Shown: piece after piece, positions 26,745 to 36,967 of the stretch
Numbering within the stretch: the stretch's first letter is position 1
Layout of the letters: every line of letters begins with the position of its first letter
DNA from: Roseomonas sp.
Lineage (GTDB): Bacteria > Pseudomonadota > Alphaproteobacteria > Acetobacterales > Acetobacteraceae
Length of the DNA: 64,000 bases
NCBI GenBank assembly: GCA_020249285.1
Contig: JADCFX010000012.1
Location: 1 to 64,000 of the forward strand
Direction: 5' to 3'
The notes under the pieces: model-generated
What the model was told of the DNA's origin: nothing
The model's input: the letters and a program-made list of their open reading frames with translations, nothing else
Databases searched by the model: none
Position numbers and translations under genes: made by a program

Positions 26745-27257
26745 TTACTCTTGCGTGCTCAGCCTCCGCATATCGGCAAGCAGGGCGCGAATGGCGGCCA
26801 GTTGCTCGCGCGCCGCCTCCGGGTCTGCGGCCTCGGTCAGTGTGCCGCCGGCACTGCGCCAAATTTGGAAAGCAAACCGCCCCTTGCTGGAAAGGCTCGC
26901 GGGGTGGCCGGTGCTGTCCAACTCTCGGGAGACAATGTCCAGAAGGGCGCCGAATTGGTCGGCGATTTCACCGGCGGCAAGCGGCGCTTGGGCGACGCTT
27001 TCGGACGCGTGCCGGGGCATATCAGGCATCAATTCAAGCAGCGTCAGATCAAGCGAAAGCAACAAACGTTTCAAGGTTTCATGCCGCGGCCTGGTCTTGC
27101 CAGTCTCCCAATCGGCAACGGTCGCTTGAGAGGCGCCGATAAGGTCCCCCAGCGCCACTTGGGAAAGCCCCTTGGCGCGCCGCGCTCTACGCAGACGACG
27201 CGACCATTCCGGCACTTCCGAATCGGGAATACGCAAAGCCATACCCCTGTTCACCAT
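26745..27257 (-). CDS. XRE family helix-turn-helix transcriptional regulator
   Basis: A 170-residue protein with an N-terminal HTH_3 domain (about residues 19-78): RLRRARRAKGLSQVALGDL, then GASQATVADWETGKTRPRH, the textbook recognition helix and following turn. The C-terminal about 80 residues are helical and of unknown function. An alternative ATG lies five codons in (MALRIP). Its stop is only a few bases from the operator-bearing promoter of the small membrane protein gene, making it the first candidate to bind there. Confidence 0.85.
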   Translation of the reverse strand: MVNRGMALRIPDSEVPEWSRRLRRARRAKGLSQVALGDLIGASQATVADWETGKTRPRHETLKRLLLSLDLTLLELMPDMPRHASESVAQAPLAAGEIADQFGALLDIVSRELDSTGHPASLSSKGRFAFQIWRSAGGTLTEAADPEAAREQLAAIRALLADMRRLSTQE

Positions 27258-27592
27258 TGACTTTTACACAAGTCCAAGGGGTTCTTCCTATATTTTCAGG
27301 CCCAGGCATTGTGTTTTCGATTAGAATTTCAGCGTTGCTGAACCGCCTAACTCCGCATGAGGGTACCGACACCTGTCACTTCTCGTTGCGGTTCAGAACA
27401 AGCCGCAAGAATTCGATTATGATGTTGAAACCCAAAGCCACGCACAATCATTGCGCGAATGGATACAATAACCAGAGAACGGGAAACACCATCGCATCAC
27501 GTCGAAACAGGTTCAATGATAATCGATTGAAGGTACGAAACGCGCCCCTCAACCATGAAAGGCGACAAACATTAAGCTAATTTCATGAAAAA
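27258..27592. other. Non-coding interval, comparatively AT-rich
   Basis: No convincing gene is seen. A 107-codon open frame exists on the plus strand but has no ribosome binding site or protein-like composition. The stretch is richer in A and T than its surroundings. It contains an imperfect palindrome with arms TTCAAT and ATTGAA (27512-27531), downstream of the tRNA-Arg gene, of unknown meaning. Confidence 0.5.
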
Positions 27593-27669
27593 TGGCGCGC
27601 CCGAAGAGATTCGAACTCCTGACCCCCAGATTCGTAGTCTGGTGCTCTATCCAGCTGAGCTACGGGCGC
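27593..27669 (-). tRNA. tRNA-Arg (anticodon ACG)
   Basis: The minus strand folds as a complete 77-base tRNA with encoded CCA: acceptor arms GCGCCCG / CGGGCGC, D arm GCTC...GAGC, anticodon stem CCAGA / TCTGG around loop CTACGAA, and T loop TTCGAAT. The anticodon ACG (plus-strand complement at 27633-27635) reads CGN arginine codons after deamination to inosine. The encoded 3' CCA is followed by a T-run. Confidence 0.97.
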
Positions 27670-27734
27670 CCTTAATGTCGCGACGGATAGCGGAGCCACG
27701 CCCAAGGCGCAACCCCGCAGCCGTCGCTAATTTG

Positions 27735-28847
27735 TCATGCAGAGAGTTTATCCAATTCCCGCACCAGCGCTTCGCCCATCACGCTCGTGCCAACCCGCGC
27801 CATGCCGGGCTGCATGATATCGGCAGTGCGGAGACCACCGGCCAGCACCTTCTCCACGGCGGTTTCCACCAGGCGCGCATCTTCTTCCATGCCGAAGGAC
27901 CAGCGCAGTAGCATCGCGAAGGACAGGATCTGCGCACAAGGATTGGCGATGCCCTTGCCAGCGATATCAGGCGCCGAACCATGAACTGGCTCATACAGCG
28001 CATGGCGGCGGCCAGAAGCATCCACCGCGCCCAAAGTGGCGGAAGGCAACATGCCGAGCGAGCCAGTCAGCGCCGCGGCCAGATCAGACAGCACATCACC
28101 AAACAGGTTCGACCCCAGGATGACATCAAACTGCTTCGGGCGAGAGCAAAGCTGCATGGCGCAATTATCGGCATACATGTGTTCAAGTTCGACATCGGGG
28201 AATTCCGCCTTGCCGATCTCACCCACCACCGCGCGCCAGAGCCGCCCGGATTGCATGACATTCGCCTTCTCGACACTGGTGACCTTGTTGCGACGCTTGC
28301 GTGCCAGGTCAAAGGCAATGCGCGCGACGCGGGCGATTTCACCTTCCGTATAGACTTCCGTATCAATGCCGGTGCGCTTGCCATTGGCGTCTGTGTGAAT
28401 GCCGCGAGGTTCACCGAAGTAAATGCCACCCGTTGATTCGCGCACGATCATCACATCAAGCCCGCGCACCAGATCAGGCTTCAGCGATGAAGCATCCACC
28501 AGGGCATCAAGCACCACGGCGGGGCGCAGATTGGCGAAAAGGCCAAGATCCTTGCGCAGCCGCAGCACGCCCAATTCCGGGCGCTTGTCGAAGGGCATGG
28601 AATCCCATTTCGGGCCACCCACGGAACCAAACAGAACCGCATCGGCGGCCTTCGCACGTTCCACCGTTTCATCCGAACAAGGCGTGCCTTCCGCATCCAA
28701 AGCGGCACCACCCACCAAGCCTTCTTCGATATTGAAGGACACATGACGGCGGCGATCCATCCAATCCACCACCCGGCGCACTTCGCGCATCACCTCGGGG
28801 CCGATCCCGTCGCCGGGCAGGATGAGAAGCTTCTTGTTCGATGACAT
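27735..28847 (-). CDS. leuB: 3-isopropylmalate dehydrogenase
   Basis: A 370-residue NAD-dependent decarboxylating dehydrogenase for the third step of leucine biosynthesis. It has the [11 protein letters not shown] start, [11 protein letters not shown], the arginine triad region [40 protein letters not shown] and the metal-binding [16 protein letters not shown]. It is downstream of leuC and leuD on the same strand, 46 bases after leuD. Confidence 0.97.
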   Translation of the reverse strand: MSSNKKLLILPGDGIGPEVMREVRRVVDWMDRRRHVSFNIEEGLVGGAALDAEGTPCSDETVERAKAADAVLFGSVGGPKWDSMPFDKRPELGVLRLRKDLGLFANLRPAVVLDALVDASSLKPDLVRGLDVMIVRESTGGIYFGEPRGIHTDANGKRTGIDTEVYTEGEIARVARIAFDLARKRRNKVTSVEKANVMQSGRLWRAVVGEIGKAEFPDVELEHMYADNCAMQLCSRPKQFDVILGSNLFGDVLSDLAAALTGSLGMLPSATLGAVDASGRRHALYEPVHGSAPDIAGKGIANPCAQILSFAMLLRWSFGMEEDARLVETAVEKVLAGGLRTADIMQPGMARVGTSVMGEALVRELDKLSA

Positions 28848-28892
28848 GGCGTTTTCCTTTTCGCCCCGGCGTTACGCCAGGGCGCGTCTCAA

Positions 28893-29504
28893 TCAGGCAT
28901 AAAGCCAGGGTTGGGCAGCGCGCTGACGGGCTTCAAAGCCATCAATCGCCGGCGCGTGCTGCATGGTCTGGCCGATATCATCCAGGCCATTCAGCATCAG
29001 ATGCCGGCGCAGCGGATCAGTCTGGAAGGGAATTTCCTCACCATTCGGGCGCACGACCACCTGGCGTTCCAGATCGACACTGATGTGCGCATTGCCGCCC
29101 ATCTTCGCGTCTTCCATCAGCTTTTCGCAAATCTCGCGCGGCAGGCGCACCGGCAGTACGCCATTTTTGAAGCAATTATTGTTGAAGATATCAGCGAAAT
29201 CAGGCGCAATCACGCAGCGAATGCCGAAATCAAGCAGGGCCCAGGGCGCGTGTTCACGCGAAGAACCGCAGCCGAAATTCTCAAACGCAATCAGGATTTC
29301 CGCGCGGCGATAGGGTTCCTGATTAAGCACAAAATCGGGGTTTTCCGTGCCATCTTCCTTGAAGCGGAAATTGGCAAACAGATTCTTCCCAAAGCCGAGC
29401 CGGCTGATGGATTTCAAGAAGCGCGCCGGGATGATCTGGTCCGTATCCACATTCGCCTTGGGCAAGGGTGCCGCGATACCGGTAAGCTTAGTGAAGGCTT
29501 GCAT
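28893..29504 (-). CDS. leuD: 3-isopropylmalate dehydratase small subunit
   Basis: A 203-residue swivel-domain subunit of isopropylmalate isomerase; it pairs with LeuC. It carries the family motif [14 protein letters not shown] and the substrate-binding [13 protein letters not shown]. The ATG at 29504 (MQAFTKLTG) lies one base after the leuC stop and is preferred to an upstream in-frame codon at 29540 within leuC. Confidence 0.97.
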   Translation of the reverse strand: MQAFTKLTGIAAPLPKANVDTDQIIPARFLKSISRLGFGKNLFANFRFKEDGTENPDFVLNQEPYRRAEILIAFENFGCGSSREHAPWALLDFGIRCVIAPDFADIFNNNCFKNGVLPVRLPREICEKLMEDAKMGGNAHISVDLERQVVVRPNGEEIPFQTDPLRRHLMLNGLDDIGQTMQHAPAIDGFEARQRAAQPWLYA

Positions 29505-29505
29505 A

Positions 29506-30936
29506 TTACAGGGCTCCCTTCGGTTGATAATCACGCACATCGGCCAAATGGCCCGCGAGCGCCGCCGCGGCGGCCATGGCGGGGCTCAACAAATGGGTCC
29601 GCCCACCGGGGCCCTGACGGCCTTCAAAATTACGGTTGGATGTGCTGGCGCTGCGCTGACCAGGCGTGAGCTTATCGGGGTTCATGCCAAGGCACATGGA
29701 ACACCCCGCTTCGCGCCATTCAAAGCCCGCTTCACGCAGAATGCGATCAAGCCCTTCAGCTTCCGCCTGCTTCTTCACCTGGCCAGAACCAGGCACGACC
29801 AAAGCGCGGACATGATCCGCTACGCGGCGGCCCTTGGCGATGGCGGCGGCAGCGCGGATATCCTCAATGCGGCTATTGGTGCAGGAACCGACGAAAACCA
29901 CATCCACCTTCAAATCGGTCAGGCGCTGGCCGGGGGTCAGGCCCATATAGTCAACCATGCGCTGCAACTGCGCGCGCTTGGCTTCATCGCCCTCATCCGC
30001 TGGGTTCGGCACAATACCCGTGATCGGCAGCACCGCTTCGGGATTGGTGCCCCAGGTCACTTGCGGCGCAATCTCATGCGCAGCCAGGCGCAATTCCTTG
30101 TCGAAATGGGCACCCGCATCAGAAGGCAGCGTCTTCCACCATTCAAGGGCGCGCTTGAAAGCCTCATTCTTCGGGCCATTCGGCGTTTTTGCGATGTAAT
30201 CGAAGGTGGTTTGGTCCGGCGCCACCATGCCAGCCCGCGCACCGCCTTCGATGGTCATGTTGCAGACCGTCATGCGGCCAGCCATGTCGAGTGCCCGGAT
30301 CGCATCCCCGGCATATTCAATCACATGGCCCGTACCACCCGCCGTGCCGATCTTGCCGATGATCGCCAGCACAATATCCTTGCCAGAACAGCCAAAGGCC
30401 AGATTTCCATCCACGGAAACACGCATGTTCTTGGCGGGCTTTTGCAGCAGCGTCTGCGTCGCCAGCACATGTTCCACTTCCGATGTACCAATCCCGAAAG
30501 CGAGCGCGCCCATGGCGCCGTGGGTGGAGGTATGGCTATCACCGCACACAATGGTCATGCCCGGCAGCGAACGGCCAAGCTCTGGCCCGATCACATGCAC
30601 AATGCCCTGACGGTCATCGAGCAGCGGAATGTAAGGCACGCCGAATTCAACGACGTTCTTTTCCAGCGTTTCAACCTGCAAGCGGCTTTCGGGGTCCACA
30701 ATGCCGGTGCGGCGGCTGTCATCGGTGGCGATGTTATGGTCCACCACGGCCAGCGTCGCATCCGGGCGGCGCACCTTGCGCCCCGCGGCGCGCAGGCCAT
30801 CAAAAGCCTGCGGCGTGGTCACTTCATGGGTCAGATGCAAATCAATGTAGAGAAGCGCCGTGCCATCCGGCAGGGTTTCAACAACATGCGCGTCCCAAAT
30901 CTTGTCGAACAGCGTGCGCGGCTTTTGCGCTGACAT
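29506..30936 (-). CDS. leuC: 3-isopropylmalate dehydratase large subunit
   Basis: A 476-residue aconitase-family Fe-S enzyme. Cluster cysteines appear in FVGSCTNSR and in [29 protein letters not shown] is also diagnostic. It isomerises 2-isopropylmalate with LeuD. It begins the leu run and is separated from rplS by a rho-independent terminator, so it needs its own promoter. A long open frame on the opposite strand is an artefact of GC-rich codon use. Confidence 0.97.
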   Translation of the reverse strand: MSAQKPRTLFDKIWDAHVVETLPDGTALLYIDLHLTHEVTTPQAFDGLRAAGRKVRRPDATLAVVDHNIATDDSRRTGIVDPESRLQVETLEKNVVEFGVPYIPLLDDRQGIVHVIGPELGRSLPGMTIVCGDSHTSTHGAMGALAFGIGTSEVEHVLATQTLLQKPAKNMRVSVDGNLAFGCSGKDIVLAIIGKIGTAGGTGHVIEYAGDAIRALDMAGRMTVCNMTIEGGARAGMVAPDQTTFDYIAKTPNGPKNEAFKRALEWWKTLPSDAGAHFDKELRLAAHEIAPQVTWGTNPEAVLPITGIVPNPADEGDEAKRAQLQRMVDYMGLTPGQRLTDLKVDVVFVGSCTNSRIEDIRAAAAIAKGRRVADHVRALVVPGSGQVKKQAEAEGLDRILREAGFEWREAGCSMCLGMNPDKLTPGQRSASTSNRNFEGRQGPGGRTHLLSPAMAAAAALAGHLADVRDYQPKGAL

Positions 30937-30961
30937 TTCATCTTCCCCCTTGAATCACATG

Positions 30962-30987
30962 AAAACGCCGCGCCTTTCAGCGCGGCG
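30962..30987 (-). terminator. Rho-independent terminator after rplS
   Basis: On the minus strand CGCCGCGC pairs with GCGCGGCG (perfect 8-bp stem, six-base loop TGAAAG) followed by TTTT. It lies nine bases beyond the rplS stop and before leuC, ending the ffh-rplS ribosomal transcript. Confidence 0.85.
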
Positions 30988-30995
30988 CGTTTAAC

Positions 30996-31391
30996 TCAGC
31001 CTTCGGCAGGCTTGGCGGGGCTGGCAGCCTTCATGCCCAGCTTTTCCGCAATGCGCGCGGATTTGCCGGTGCGGCCACGCAGGTAATAGAGCTTCGCACG
31101 ACGCACCTTGCCGCGACGCATTACCTGAATTTCCGCGACATTCGGGCTATACAGCGGAAACACGCGCTCCACGCCTTCGCCATAGGAAAGCTTGCGGACG
31201 GTGAAATTGCTCTGTACGCCCTTGTTGGAACGCGCGATCACAACGCCTTCATAGGCCTGGGTGCGGATGCGTTCGCCTTCCACCACCTTCACCATGACGC
31301 GCACGGTATCGCCCGGGCCGAATTCCGGCGTGGTGCGGGCGGCAGAGAGCTTCGCCTGCTGATCAGCTTCGAATTGCTGCAAGATATTCAT
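30996..31391 (-). CDS. rplS: 50S ribosomal protein L19
   Basis: A 131-residue L19 with [28 protein letters not shown] and the conserved [28 protein letters not shown] end (read as [16 protein letters not shown] here). The C-terminal extension [16 protein letters not shown] is slightly longer than in E. coli, as in other alphaproteobacteria. It is the last gene of the rpsP-rimM-trmD-rplS string and is followed by a terminator. Confidence 0.98.
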   Translation of the reverse strand: MNILQQFEADQQAKLSAARTTPEFGPGDTVRVMVKVVEGERIRTQAYEGVVIARSNKGVQSNFTVRKLSYGEGVERVFPLYSPNVAEIQVMRRGKVRRAKLYYLRGRTGKSARIAEKLGMKAASPAKPAEG

Positions 31392-31415
31392 GTTGGTACC
31401 CTTTCTTCGGTTTCT

Positions 31416-32156
31416 TTAGGCGGCGGCGGGATGGCCGGCAATGGCCCCCGCGCCCCCGCGCGCTGTTTCATGCCGCGCCCATAAATCGGGGCGGCGTTCC
31501 TTGGTGATGTTTTCGCTTTCGGCCCGGCGCCAAGCCGCAATGGCGGCGTGATGGCCCGAAAGCAGTACCTCCGGCACGGCGCGCCCGGCCCATTCGGCGG
31601 GGCGCGTGTAATGCGGATATTCCAAAAGCCCTTCGGCGCCATGGCTTTCCTCGGCGGCGCTTTCCGCCGCCCCCATGACGCCCGGCAGCAAGCGCACACA
31701 GGCATCCAGCAGCGTGAGTGCCGCCAATTCCCCCCCGCTCAGCACATAATCGCCGATCGAGACTTCCAGCATGCCGCGCGCTTCAATCACACGCTGATCC
31801 ACACCTTCATAACGCCCGCAAAGCAGCACCGCCCCTGGCCCTGCCGCCAATTCCCTGACCAGCGCCTGATCCAACAACCGCCCGCGCGGCGTCAGATAGA
31901 TCACGGGCCGAGCAGGCGCTTCGGCCAAGGCCGCGCCACTGGCCGCATCCACCACATCCGGGCGCAGCACCATGCCGGCGCCTCCCCCGAAGGGCGTGTC
32001 ATCCACGCTACGGTGGCGGTCCTTGGCATGGTCGCGGATGTCATGCGAGGCCAAGGACCACAGCCCTTCGCGCAGGCCGCGCCCCGCGAGGGAAAGCCCA
32101 AGCGGCCCCGGGAACATTTCCGGGAACAGCGTCAGGATATCGGCGCGCCAGGTCAT
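31416..32156 (-). CDS. trmD: tRNA (guanine-N1-)-methyltransferase
   Basis: A 246-residue SPOUT knot methyltransferase that makes m1G37 in tRNA. Motifs [29 protein letters not shown] and the knot segment [15 protein letters not shown] are all present. Its ATG overlaps the rimM stop (ATGA). The C-terminus ends AGHPAAA, 24 bases before rplS. Confidence 0.98.
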   Translation of the reverse strand: MTWRADILTLFPEMFPGPLGLSLAGRGLREGLWSLASHDIRDHAKDRHRSVDDTPFGGGAGMVLRPDVVDAASGAALAEAPARPVIYLTPRGRLLDQALVRELAAGPGAVLLCGRYEGVDQRVIEARGMLEVSIGDYVLSGGELAALTLLDACVRLLPGVMGAAESAAEESHGAEGLLEYPHYTRPAEWAGRAVPEVLLSGHHAAIAAWRRAESENITKERRPDLWARHETARGGAGAIAGHPAAA

Positions 32157-32671
32157 GCCGCGGCCTCCTTCCCTTCTGGTGGGGGCACCAGCACTTCGGC
32201 GGGCGGCACCACCACAAGGCGGCCAGCGGCAATATCCACCACCGGCACCACCTGGCGCGTGAAGGGCAGCAGCAGTTCTTGCCCCCCCTCAATCACCAGG
32301 AAGGCGCCACCACCATGGTCTTCCACCGCGCGCACCACACCAAGCGCATCGCCGGCTTCCGTCACCGCCGCAAGGCCGATCAGATCCGTCAGGTAGAATT
32401 CCTCTTCCTCGGTGGGGGGCAAAGCCTCCCGCGCGACGAAAAGCCTGGTGCCGGTCAGGCGCTGCGCAGCGTCCCGGTCCGAGATACCTTCAACAGCGAC
32501 CAGATCAGGGCCTTTTAGCGTCAGGCGGAATTGCCGCGCGCCAGCCTCATCGGAAAGCGGGCCATAGGCGGTAATGGCGGCAGGATCGGCAGTGAAGGCA
32601 TTCAGGCGCAAAAGCCCGCGCACGCCATGCGGCCTGCCGAACTCCCCCACCATAATGCGCTTGCCGACCAT
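32153..32671 (-). CDS. rimM: Ribosome maturation factor RimM
   Basis: A 172-residue 16S rRNA processing factor with N-terminal RimM barrel ([19 protein letters not shown]) and C-terminal PRC barrel ([17 protein letters not shown], and [21 protein letters not shown]). It binds S19 and helps 30S head maturation. It lies 24 bases after rpsP and overlaps trmD. Confidence 0.97.
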   Translation of the reverse strand: MVGKRIMVGEFGRPHGVRGLLRLNAFTADPAAITAYGPLSDEAGARQFRLTLKGPDLVAVEGISDRDAAQRLTGTRLFVAREALPPTEEEEFYLTDLIGLAAVTEAGDALGVVRAVEDHGGGAFLVIEGGQELLLPFTRQVVPVVDIAAGRLVVVPPAEVLVPPPEGKEAAA

Positions 32672-32695
32672 TTGCCGTGATGCCTTTGGCTAGGC

Positions 32696-33031
32696 TCAGC
32701 CAGCCGCCGCCGCAGCAGCGCGTTCCTGTGCCTTCTTCTTCGGCGCGGCCTGCTTGGTCTGCGCCGGGATCGCCGGCATGGCGATCAGGCCAGCCTTGCC
32801 CAGGAAGCGCGCCACGCGATCCGTCGCCACCGCGCCATGGCCGAGCCAATGCTTCAGGCGATCTTCCTGCAAGCGAATACGCTCCGCATGGTCAGAAGGC
32901 AGCATCGGGTTATAGGAGCCCACTTTTTCGATGAAGCGGCCATCGCGCGGGCTGCGGCTATCAGCGATGACGATGTGATAATAAGGGCGCTTCTTGGCAC
33001 CAGCGCGCGCAAGGCGAATCTTGAGAGCCAT
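32696..33031 (-). CDS. rpsP: 30S ribosomal protein S16
   Basis: A 111-residue S16 beginning [20 protein letters not shown] and containing [20 protein letters not shown]. The C-terminal about 30 residues form an Ala/Lys-rich extension ([16 protein letters not shown]) beyond the conserved core, common in alphaproteobacteria. It lies downstream of ffh. Confidence 0.98.
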   Translation of the reverse strand: MALKIRLARAGAKKRPYYHIVIADSRSPRDGRFIEKVGSYNPMLPSDHAERIRLQEDRLKHWLGHGAVATDRVARFLGKAGLIAMPAIPAQTKQAAPKKKAQERAAAAAAG

Positions 33032-33085
33032 ACAGGTAGTCCTTTCTTTAGTGACTTGAAACGAGGGGTTTGGTGAAGGCCATCA

Positions 33086-34456
33086 TCAAAACGGCCTCCG
33101 GCCTTGGGGGAGCAGCGCGGCGAGCCCGCCACGCATCAGCCCCTTTTGGCCAATTTTGCTCATCCGCTTCATCATGGCGGACATATCGTCGAATTGCTTC
33201 AGCAGGCGGTTCACATCCTGCACCGTGGTACCGGACCCGGCGGCGATACGGCGCTTGCGTGATGCCTTCAGCAGATCAGGTGTGCGGCGTTCCTTGGGTG
33301 TCATGCTGGAAATAATCGCCGCCTGACGCTTCAGAATGGCGGTATCCAGATTGGCGCCTTCCAATTGCGCCTTCACCTTCTGCACGCCGGGCAACATGCC
33401 AAGAATGCCTTGCAGGCTGCCCATCTTACCGATTTGCTTCAACTGCGCCGCATAATCATCCAGCGTGAATTGGCCCTTCTGCATGCGCGCGGCGAGCTTT
33501 TCAGCCTCCGCCTGGTCAATCGTCTCAGCGGCTTTTTCCACCAAGGAGACGATATCGCCCATGCCAAGAATACGGCCCGCGATGCGATCGGGGTGGAAAT
33601 CTTCCAAGGCATCCAGCTTTTCGCCGGCGCCCAAAAGCTTGATCGGCGCGCCGGTCACGGCCCGCATGGAAAGGGCTGCACCACCGCGCGCATCGCCATC
33701 AACGCGTGTCATGACAATGCCGGTGACGCCAACTTTTTCCTGGAAGGCCTTGGCGGTATTCACCGCATCCTGCCCGGTCATGGCATCAACGACCAGCAAG
33801 GTTTCATGCGGCTGAGTGGCGGCCTTCACCTCGGCCACTTCGGCCATCAGCGCTTCATCAATCGCAAGGCGCCCGGCGGTATCCAGCACCACTACGTCGT
33901 ATAATTCGCGCCGCGCGACATCCATGGCGCGGGCAGCAATTTCAAGCGGGCGCTGGCCGGCGATGATCGGCAGGCTGGTCACTTCCGCGCGTTCGGCCAA
34001 TTGCTGCAATTGCAACTGCGCCGCCGGGCGATGCACGTCCAATGACGCCAGCAACACCTTCTTCTTGTCGCGGCCCTTTAGCCTAAGCGCGATCTTGCCC
34101 GAGGTCGTTGTCTTGCCCGAACCCTGAAGCCCGACCATCAGAATGGCGACGGGTGCCGGCGCGTTCAGATCAATGCCGCGCGCACCTTCCGTGCCGCCAA
34201 GCGCTTCCACCAAAGCATCATTGACGATTTTGATGACCTGCTGCGCGGGGGAGACGGAGCGGATCACCTCCTGCCCCACGGCGCGTTCCTTTACGCGCGC
34301 AACAAGGTCGCGCACCACCGGCAAGGCGACATCAGCTTCCAGCAACGCCACGCGCACTTCGCGCAGCGCTTCGGTCACATCGGCTTCGCTCAGCGCGCCA
34401 CGGCGGCGCAGCCGATCAAAAACACCGTTGAGCTTGCTGGACAGAGCCTCAAACAT
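33086..34456 (-). CDS. ffh: Signal recognition particle protein Ffh
   Basis: A 456-residue SRP54 GTPase that targets inner-membrane proteins co-translationally. The N domain starts MFEALSSKLNGVFDRLRRRG. The G1 motif GLQGSGKTT is at 109-117, with DTAGR and TRVDGDARGGAAL further on, and a Met-rich M domain ends in MMKRMSKIGQKGLMRG. The start at 34456 matches the family; an upstream in-frame extension to 34669 is not protein-like. It heads the rpsP-rimM-trmD-rplS string. No 4.5S RNA was recognised nearby. Confidence 0.97.
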   Translation of the reverse strand: MFEALSSKLNGVFDRLRRRGALSEADVTEALREVRVALLEADVALPVVRDLVARVKERAVGQEVIRSVSPAQQVIKIVNDALVEALGGTEGARGIDLNAPAPVAILMVGLQGSGKTTTSGKIALRLKGRDKKKVLLASLDVHRPAAQLQLQQLAERAEVTSLPIIAGQRPLEIAARAMDVARRELYDVVVLDTAGRLAIDEALMAEVAEVKAATQPHETLLVVDAMTGQDAVNTAKAFQEKVGVTGIVMTRVDGDARGGAALSMRAVTGAPIKLLGAGEKLDALEDFHPDRIAGRILGMGDIVSLVEKAAETIDQAEAEKLAARMQKGQFTLDDYAAQLKQIGKMGSLQGILGMLPGVQKVKAQLEGANLDTAILKRQAAIISSMTPKERRTPDLLKASRKRRIAAGSGTTVQDVNRLLKQFDDMSAMMKRMSKIGQKGLMRGGLAALLPQGRRPF

Positions 34457-34727
34457 GGCAGAGCCCGATGGTCCTTTCGCGTTGCGGTCACCCCAAAGCA
34501 AAATGCGCCGCTGCGCGAGCCTTCGCGGAGCGGCGGAGCCAACCCGCATCAGGCGGGCGGACCAAGGTTCAGGGCGAACCGGTGATTGGGGGCGTTTATC
34601 GCCCAGGCGCCTGAGGGTCAAGCGAAAAGGGGCAAGCTGGGCTTCGGCTATCAAATACCTCGACGCCAAGCGGGGCGTTTGTTAAGCACAGGCGCAAGGA
34701 TTCCGAAACAGGAAGGCAGGGGCTGAC

Positions 34728-35942
34728 ATGGGCCAAAAGCTTGAAGACGCGCTGAAGATCACGCGCCGCGCCGCCTTGTTCGGGGGCGCTGGCCTGGGGC
34801 TGGCGGCCTGCGCCACCCCGACCCGCGGCCCCGCCGTGCCCATTGCGCGCACGCGGGATGCACGGGTGCTCGGCCTTCCCAATGAGCGCTTTTTCTTCCC
34901 CTGGGATGGCGATGCCTTCCGTACAGAGGTACTGGCCGCCCAGGAAAGGGCGCGGCAGATTTATGGGGTGCCCAGGCGCGGGCAGGAACGCACCATTGAA
35001 TTGCTGGCAATTTCCGGTGGTGGCGAAAATGGCGCCTTCGGCGCCGGGCTACTCAATGGCTGGACCGAGGCTGGGAACCGCCCGACCTTCAGCCTGGTGA
35101 CAGGCGTTTCAACCGGCGCGCTGACCGCACCCTTCGCCTTTCTGGGGCCCCGCTACGATGCTGCGCTTAAGGCCGTTTATACTGACATCACGCCCAAGGA
35201 TGTGCTGGAACAACGCAACTTACTTAACGCTGCCCTGTTTGAAGATGCGCTGGCCGATAGCGCGCCGCTGTTCCGCACCATCTCCAAGCATTTGAATGAG
35301 GCGATGCTGGCCGATATCGCCCGCGCCTATGAACGCGGCAGGCTATTGCTGATCGGCACTTCCGATATGGATGCGCAAGTGCCGGTGGCCTGGAATATCG
35401 GTGCCATCGCGGCCAGCGGTCACCCCAATGCGCTCGATCTGGTGCGGCGTATCTTGCTGGCTTCCTCTGCCGTCCCGGGTGCTTTCCCGCCGGTCATGAT
35501 TGATGTGACGCTGGATGGGAAAACCTATCAGGAAATGCATGTGGATGGCGGCGCTTTCACGCAGGTATTTCTCTATCCGCGCAGCGTGACGCGCGAGCGG
35601 CGCGCTCAACTCCGCCAAGGCGATCATGTGAGATCGGCAAGGGCCTATATCATCCGCAATGGGCGGCTCACGCCCAACCCGGCACGGACCGAGCGCCAGA
35701 CTTTTGTCATCGCCCAGCGCGCCATTTCCAGCATGATTTCCGCGAGCGGCTTCAATGATGTGGCGCGCATCCGCAACACCACGCGCGAAGATAAGGTGGA
35801 TTTCAACCTGGCCGTGATTGGCCCCGATTTCCAGGATGAGCCGAAGGAGCCCTTCGAACAGGCTTTTATGCGCAAGCTATATGACCACGCCTTCGCCCAG
35901 GCGCGGGTTGGGTATCCCTGGATGAAGGATCTCCCCTACTGA
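34728..35942 (+). CDS. Patatin-like phospholipase, putative lipoprotein
   Basis: A 404-residue Ser-Asp dyad hydrolase. The glycine-rich oxyanion loop GGGENGAFGAG is at 97-107, the nucleophile elbow GVSTG at 126-130 (Ser128) and the DGG motif at 273-275. The N-terminus has a basic stretch and hydrophobic core ending in a lipobox LAAC with Cys28, so it is probably exported and lipidated. Its substrate is likely a phospholipid acyl ester. It diverges from ffh and ends convergent with the CBS-BON gene. Confidence 0.88.
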   Translation: MGQKLEDALKITRRAALFGGAGLGLAACATPTRGPAVPIARTRDARVLGLPNERFFFPWDGDAFRTEVLAAQERARQIYGVPRRGQERTIELLAISGGGENGAFGAGLLNGWTEAGNRPTFSLVTGVSTGALTAPFAFLGPRYDAALKAVYTDITPKDVLEQRNLLNAALFEDALADSAPLFRTISKHLNEAMLADIARAYERGRLLLIGTSDMDAQVPVAWNIGAIAASGHPNALDLVRRILLASSAVPGAFPPVMIDVTLDGKTYQEMHVDGGAFTQVFLYPRSVTRERRAQLRQGDHVRSARAYIIRNGRLTPNPARTERQTFVIAQRAISSMISASGFNDVARIRNTTREDKVDFNLAVIGPDFQDEPKEPFEQAFMRKLYDHAFAQARVGYPWMKDLPY

Positions 35943-35955
35943 CAAGCCGGCCTGA

Positions 35956-36648
35956 TCAGCTAACCCCCATCACATAGGCCGGCGGGTCCTGGGTTTCGAA
36001 AGCGACCCCCTTTACCCCTGGCACGCCTTCGGCCAGCACGCGCAGGCCCTGCTTCACGGTTGCAGACCGGCAGAAGCCGTGGAAGGTGACTTGGCCGCCC
36101 TTCACATCCGGGAAGATGAAATAGGTATCCACCCAGGGTTCATTGCGCATGGCAATCGCCAGGTCGCGGCGGATGCGTTCATCTGGCGCATCGGCGACCA
36201 TGCTGCCCGGTGCCGCGAACAGCGCCCGGATCAGGTCCGAACGCGAAACAACGCCAACCAGCTTGCCATCCCGCAGAACGGGGACGCGGCGGATTTTCTT
36301 ATCTTCAATGATATGGGCGACATGTTCAATCGAGGTTTCTTCAGTGACCGAGGCGATATCGGTTGTCATGACATCCCGCGCGCGGTGGCCATGAGTGCGC
36401 GCGAAACGCGCCGCTTGCTCAGTGGCGGAAGCAAAAAGCCCAAGCACCCAGGATTTCGGCGCGTCTTCCTTCGCCGCCAAGCGGCGGATCAAATCGCCCT
36501 CGGTCACCATGCCAAGCAAGGTGCCGGCGCCATCCACCACCGGGGCGCCTGAGATGCCGCGATCAGCGAAGACCCGGGCAACGGCGTCCAGCGGGGCTTC
36601 GGGGGGGATGGTAACTAGGCTCGTGGTCATCAGGTCGCGGGCGCGCAT
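35956..36648 (-). CDS. CBS domain pair with C-terminal BON domain
   Basis: A 230-residue protein. Two CBS motifs occupy about residues 1-130: MRARDLMTTSLVTIPPEAP, and HRARDVMTTDIASVTEETS followed by RRVPVLRDGKLVGVVSRSDLI. A BON-like domain (GGQVTFHGFCRSATVKQGLR) forms the end. CBS pairs bind adenine nucleotides and BON domains may bind membranes, so a regulatory role is likely, but the target is unknown. The ATG at 36648 has AGGAGG nine bases upstream; longer in-frame starts are rejected. Confidence 0.87.
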   Translation of the reverse strand: MRARDLMTTSLVTIPPEAPLDAVARVFADRGISGAPVVDGAGTLLGMVTEGDLIRRLAAKEDAPKSWVLGLFASATEQAARFARTHGHRARDVMTTDIASVTEETSIEHVAHIIEDKKIRRVPVLRDGKLVGVVSRSDLIRALFAAPGSMVADAPDERIRRDLAIAMRNEPWVDTYFIFPDVKGGQVTFHGFCRSATVKQGLRVLAEGVPGVKGVAFETQDPPAYVMGVS

Positions 36649-36781
36649 GGGTGGTTCCTCCTGAAGCCTTATAAGGCGGGAAGCCATCGGCCGATCTTGC
36701 GGCATATCAAGAAGGCGCTGGCATACGGGGAGGGGCCTATAGGCCGCCGAAAGCCAAGCGTGCTGCATCTTTGCGCGCAAT

Positions 36782-36855
36782 TGGCTGGGGGACCTGGATT
36801 CGAACCAAGACTGTCCGAGTCAGAGTCGGAAGTTCTACCGTTAAACTATCCCCCA
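36782..36855 (-). tRNA. tRNA-Gln (anticodon CTG)
   Basis: The minus strand gives a 74-base tRNA with encoded CCA: acceptor TGGGGGA / TCCCCCA, anticodon stem TCCGA / TCGGA around loop CTCTGAC, and T loop TTCGAAT. The weak first acceptor pair and G discriminator fit glutamine identity. Anticodon complement lies at 36821-36823. Confidence 0.96.
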
Positions 36856-36967
36856 AGAACCTGGGCTCATAGCACCGGCCCTGCCGCGCCACAACTCACC
36901 CCCTCGAAACCGCTTGCCCCAGGGGCCAGATACTCGGATCATGGCGAAAGCCGTCACCCAGGGAAGC

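Noticed and set aside
27258..27592. 107-codon plus-strand frame as a possible gene
   Set aside because: There is no ribosome binding site and no hydrophobic or domain-like pattern; the stretch reads as non-coding.
27585..27911. Plus-strand frame starting at the tRNA-Arg gene
   Set aside because: It runs through a complete tRNA and then the antisense of leuB.
29347..30933. 528-codon open frame on the plus strand opposite leuC
   Set aside because: It is antisense to a clear leuC with all Fe-S motifs. GC-rich codon use leaves the opposite frame free of stops, and its translation has no recognisable domains.
34457..34727. Search for a 4.5S/SRP RNA gene between ffh and the patatin gene
   Set aside because: The conserved GGAAGGAAGCAGC-type loop was not found on either strand; only small hairpins are present.
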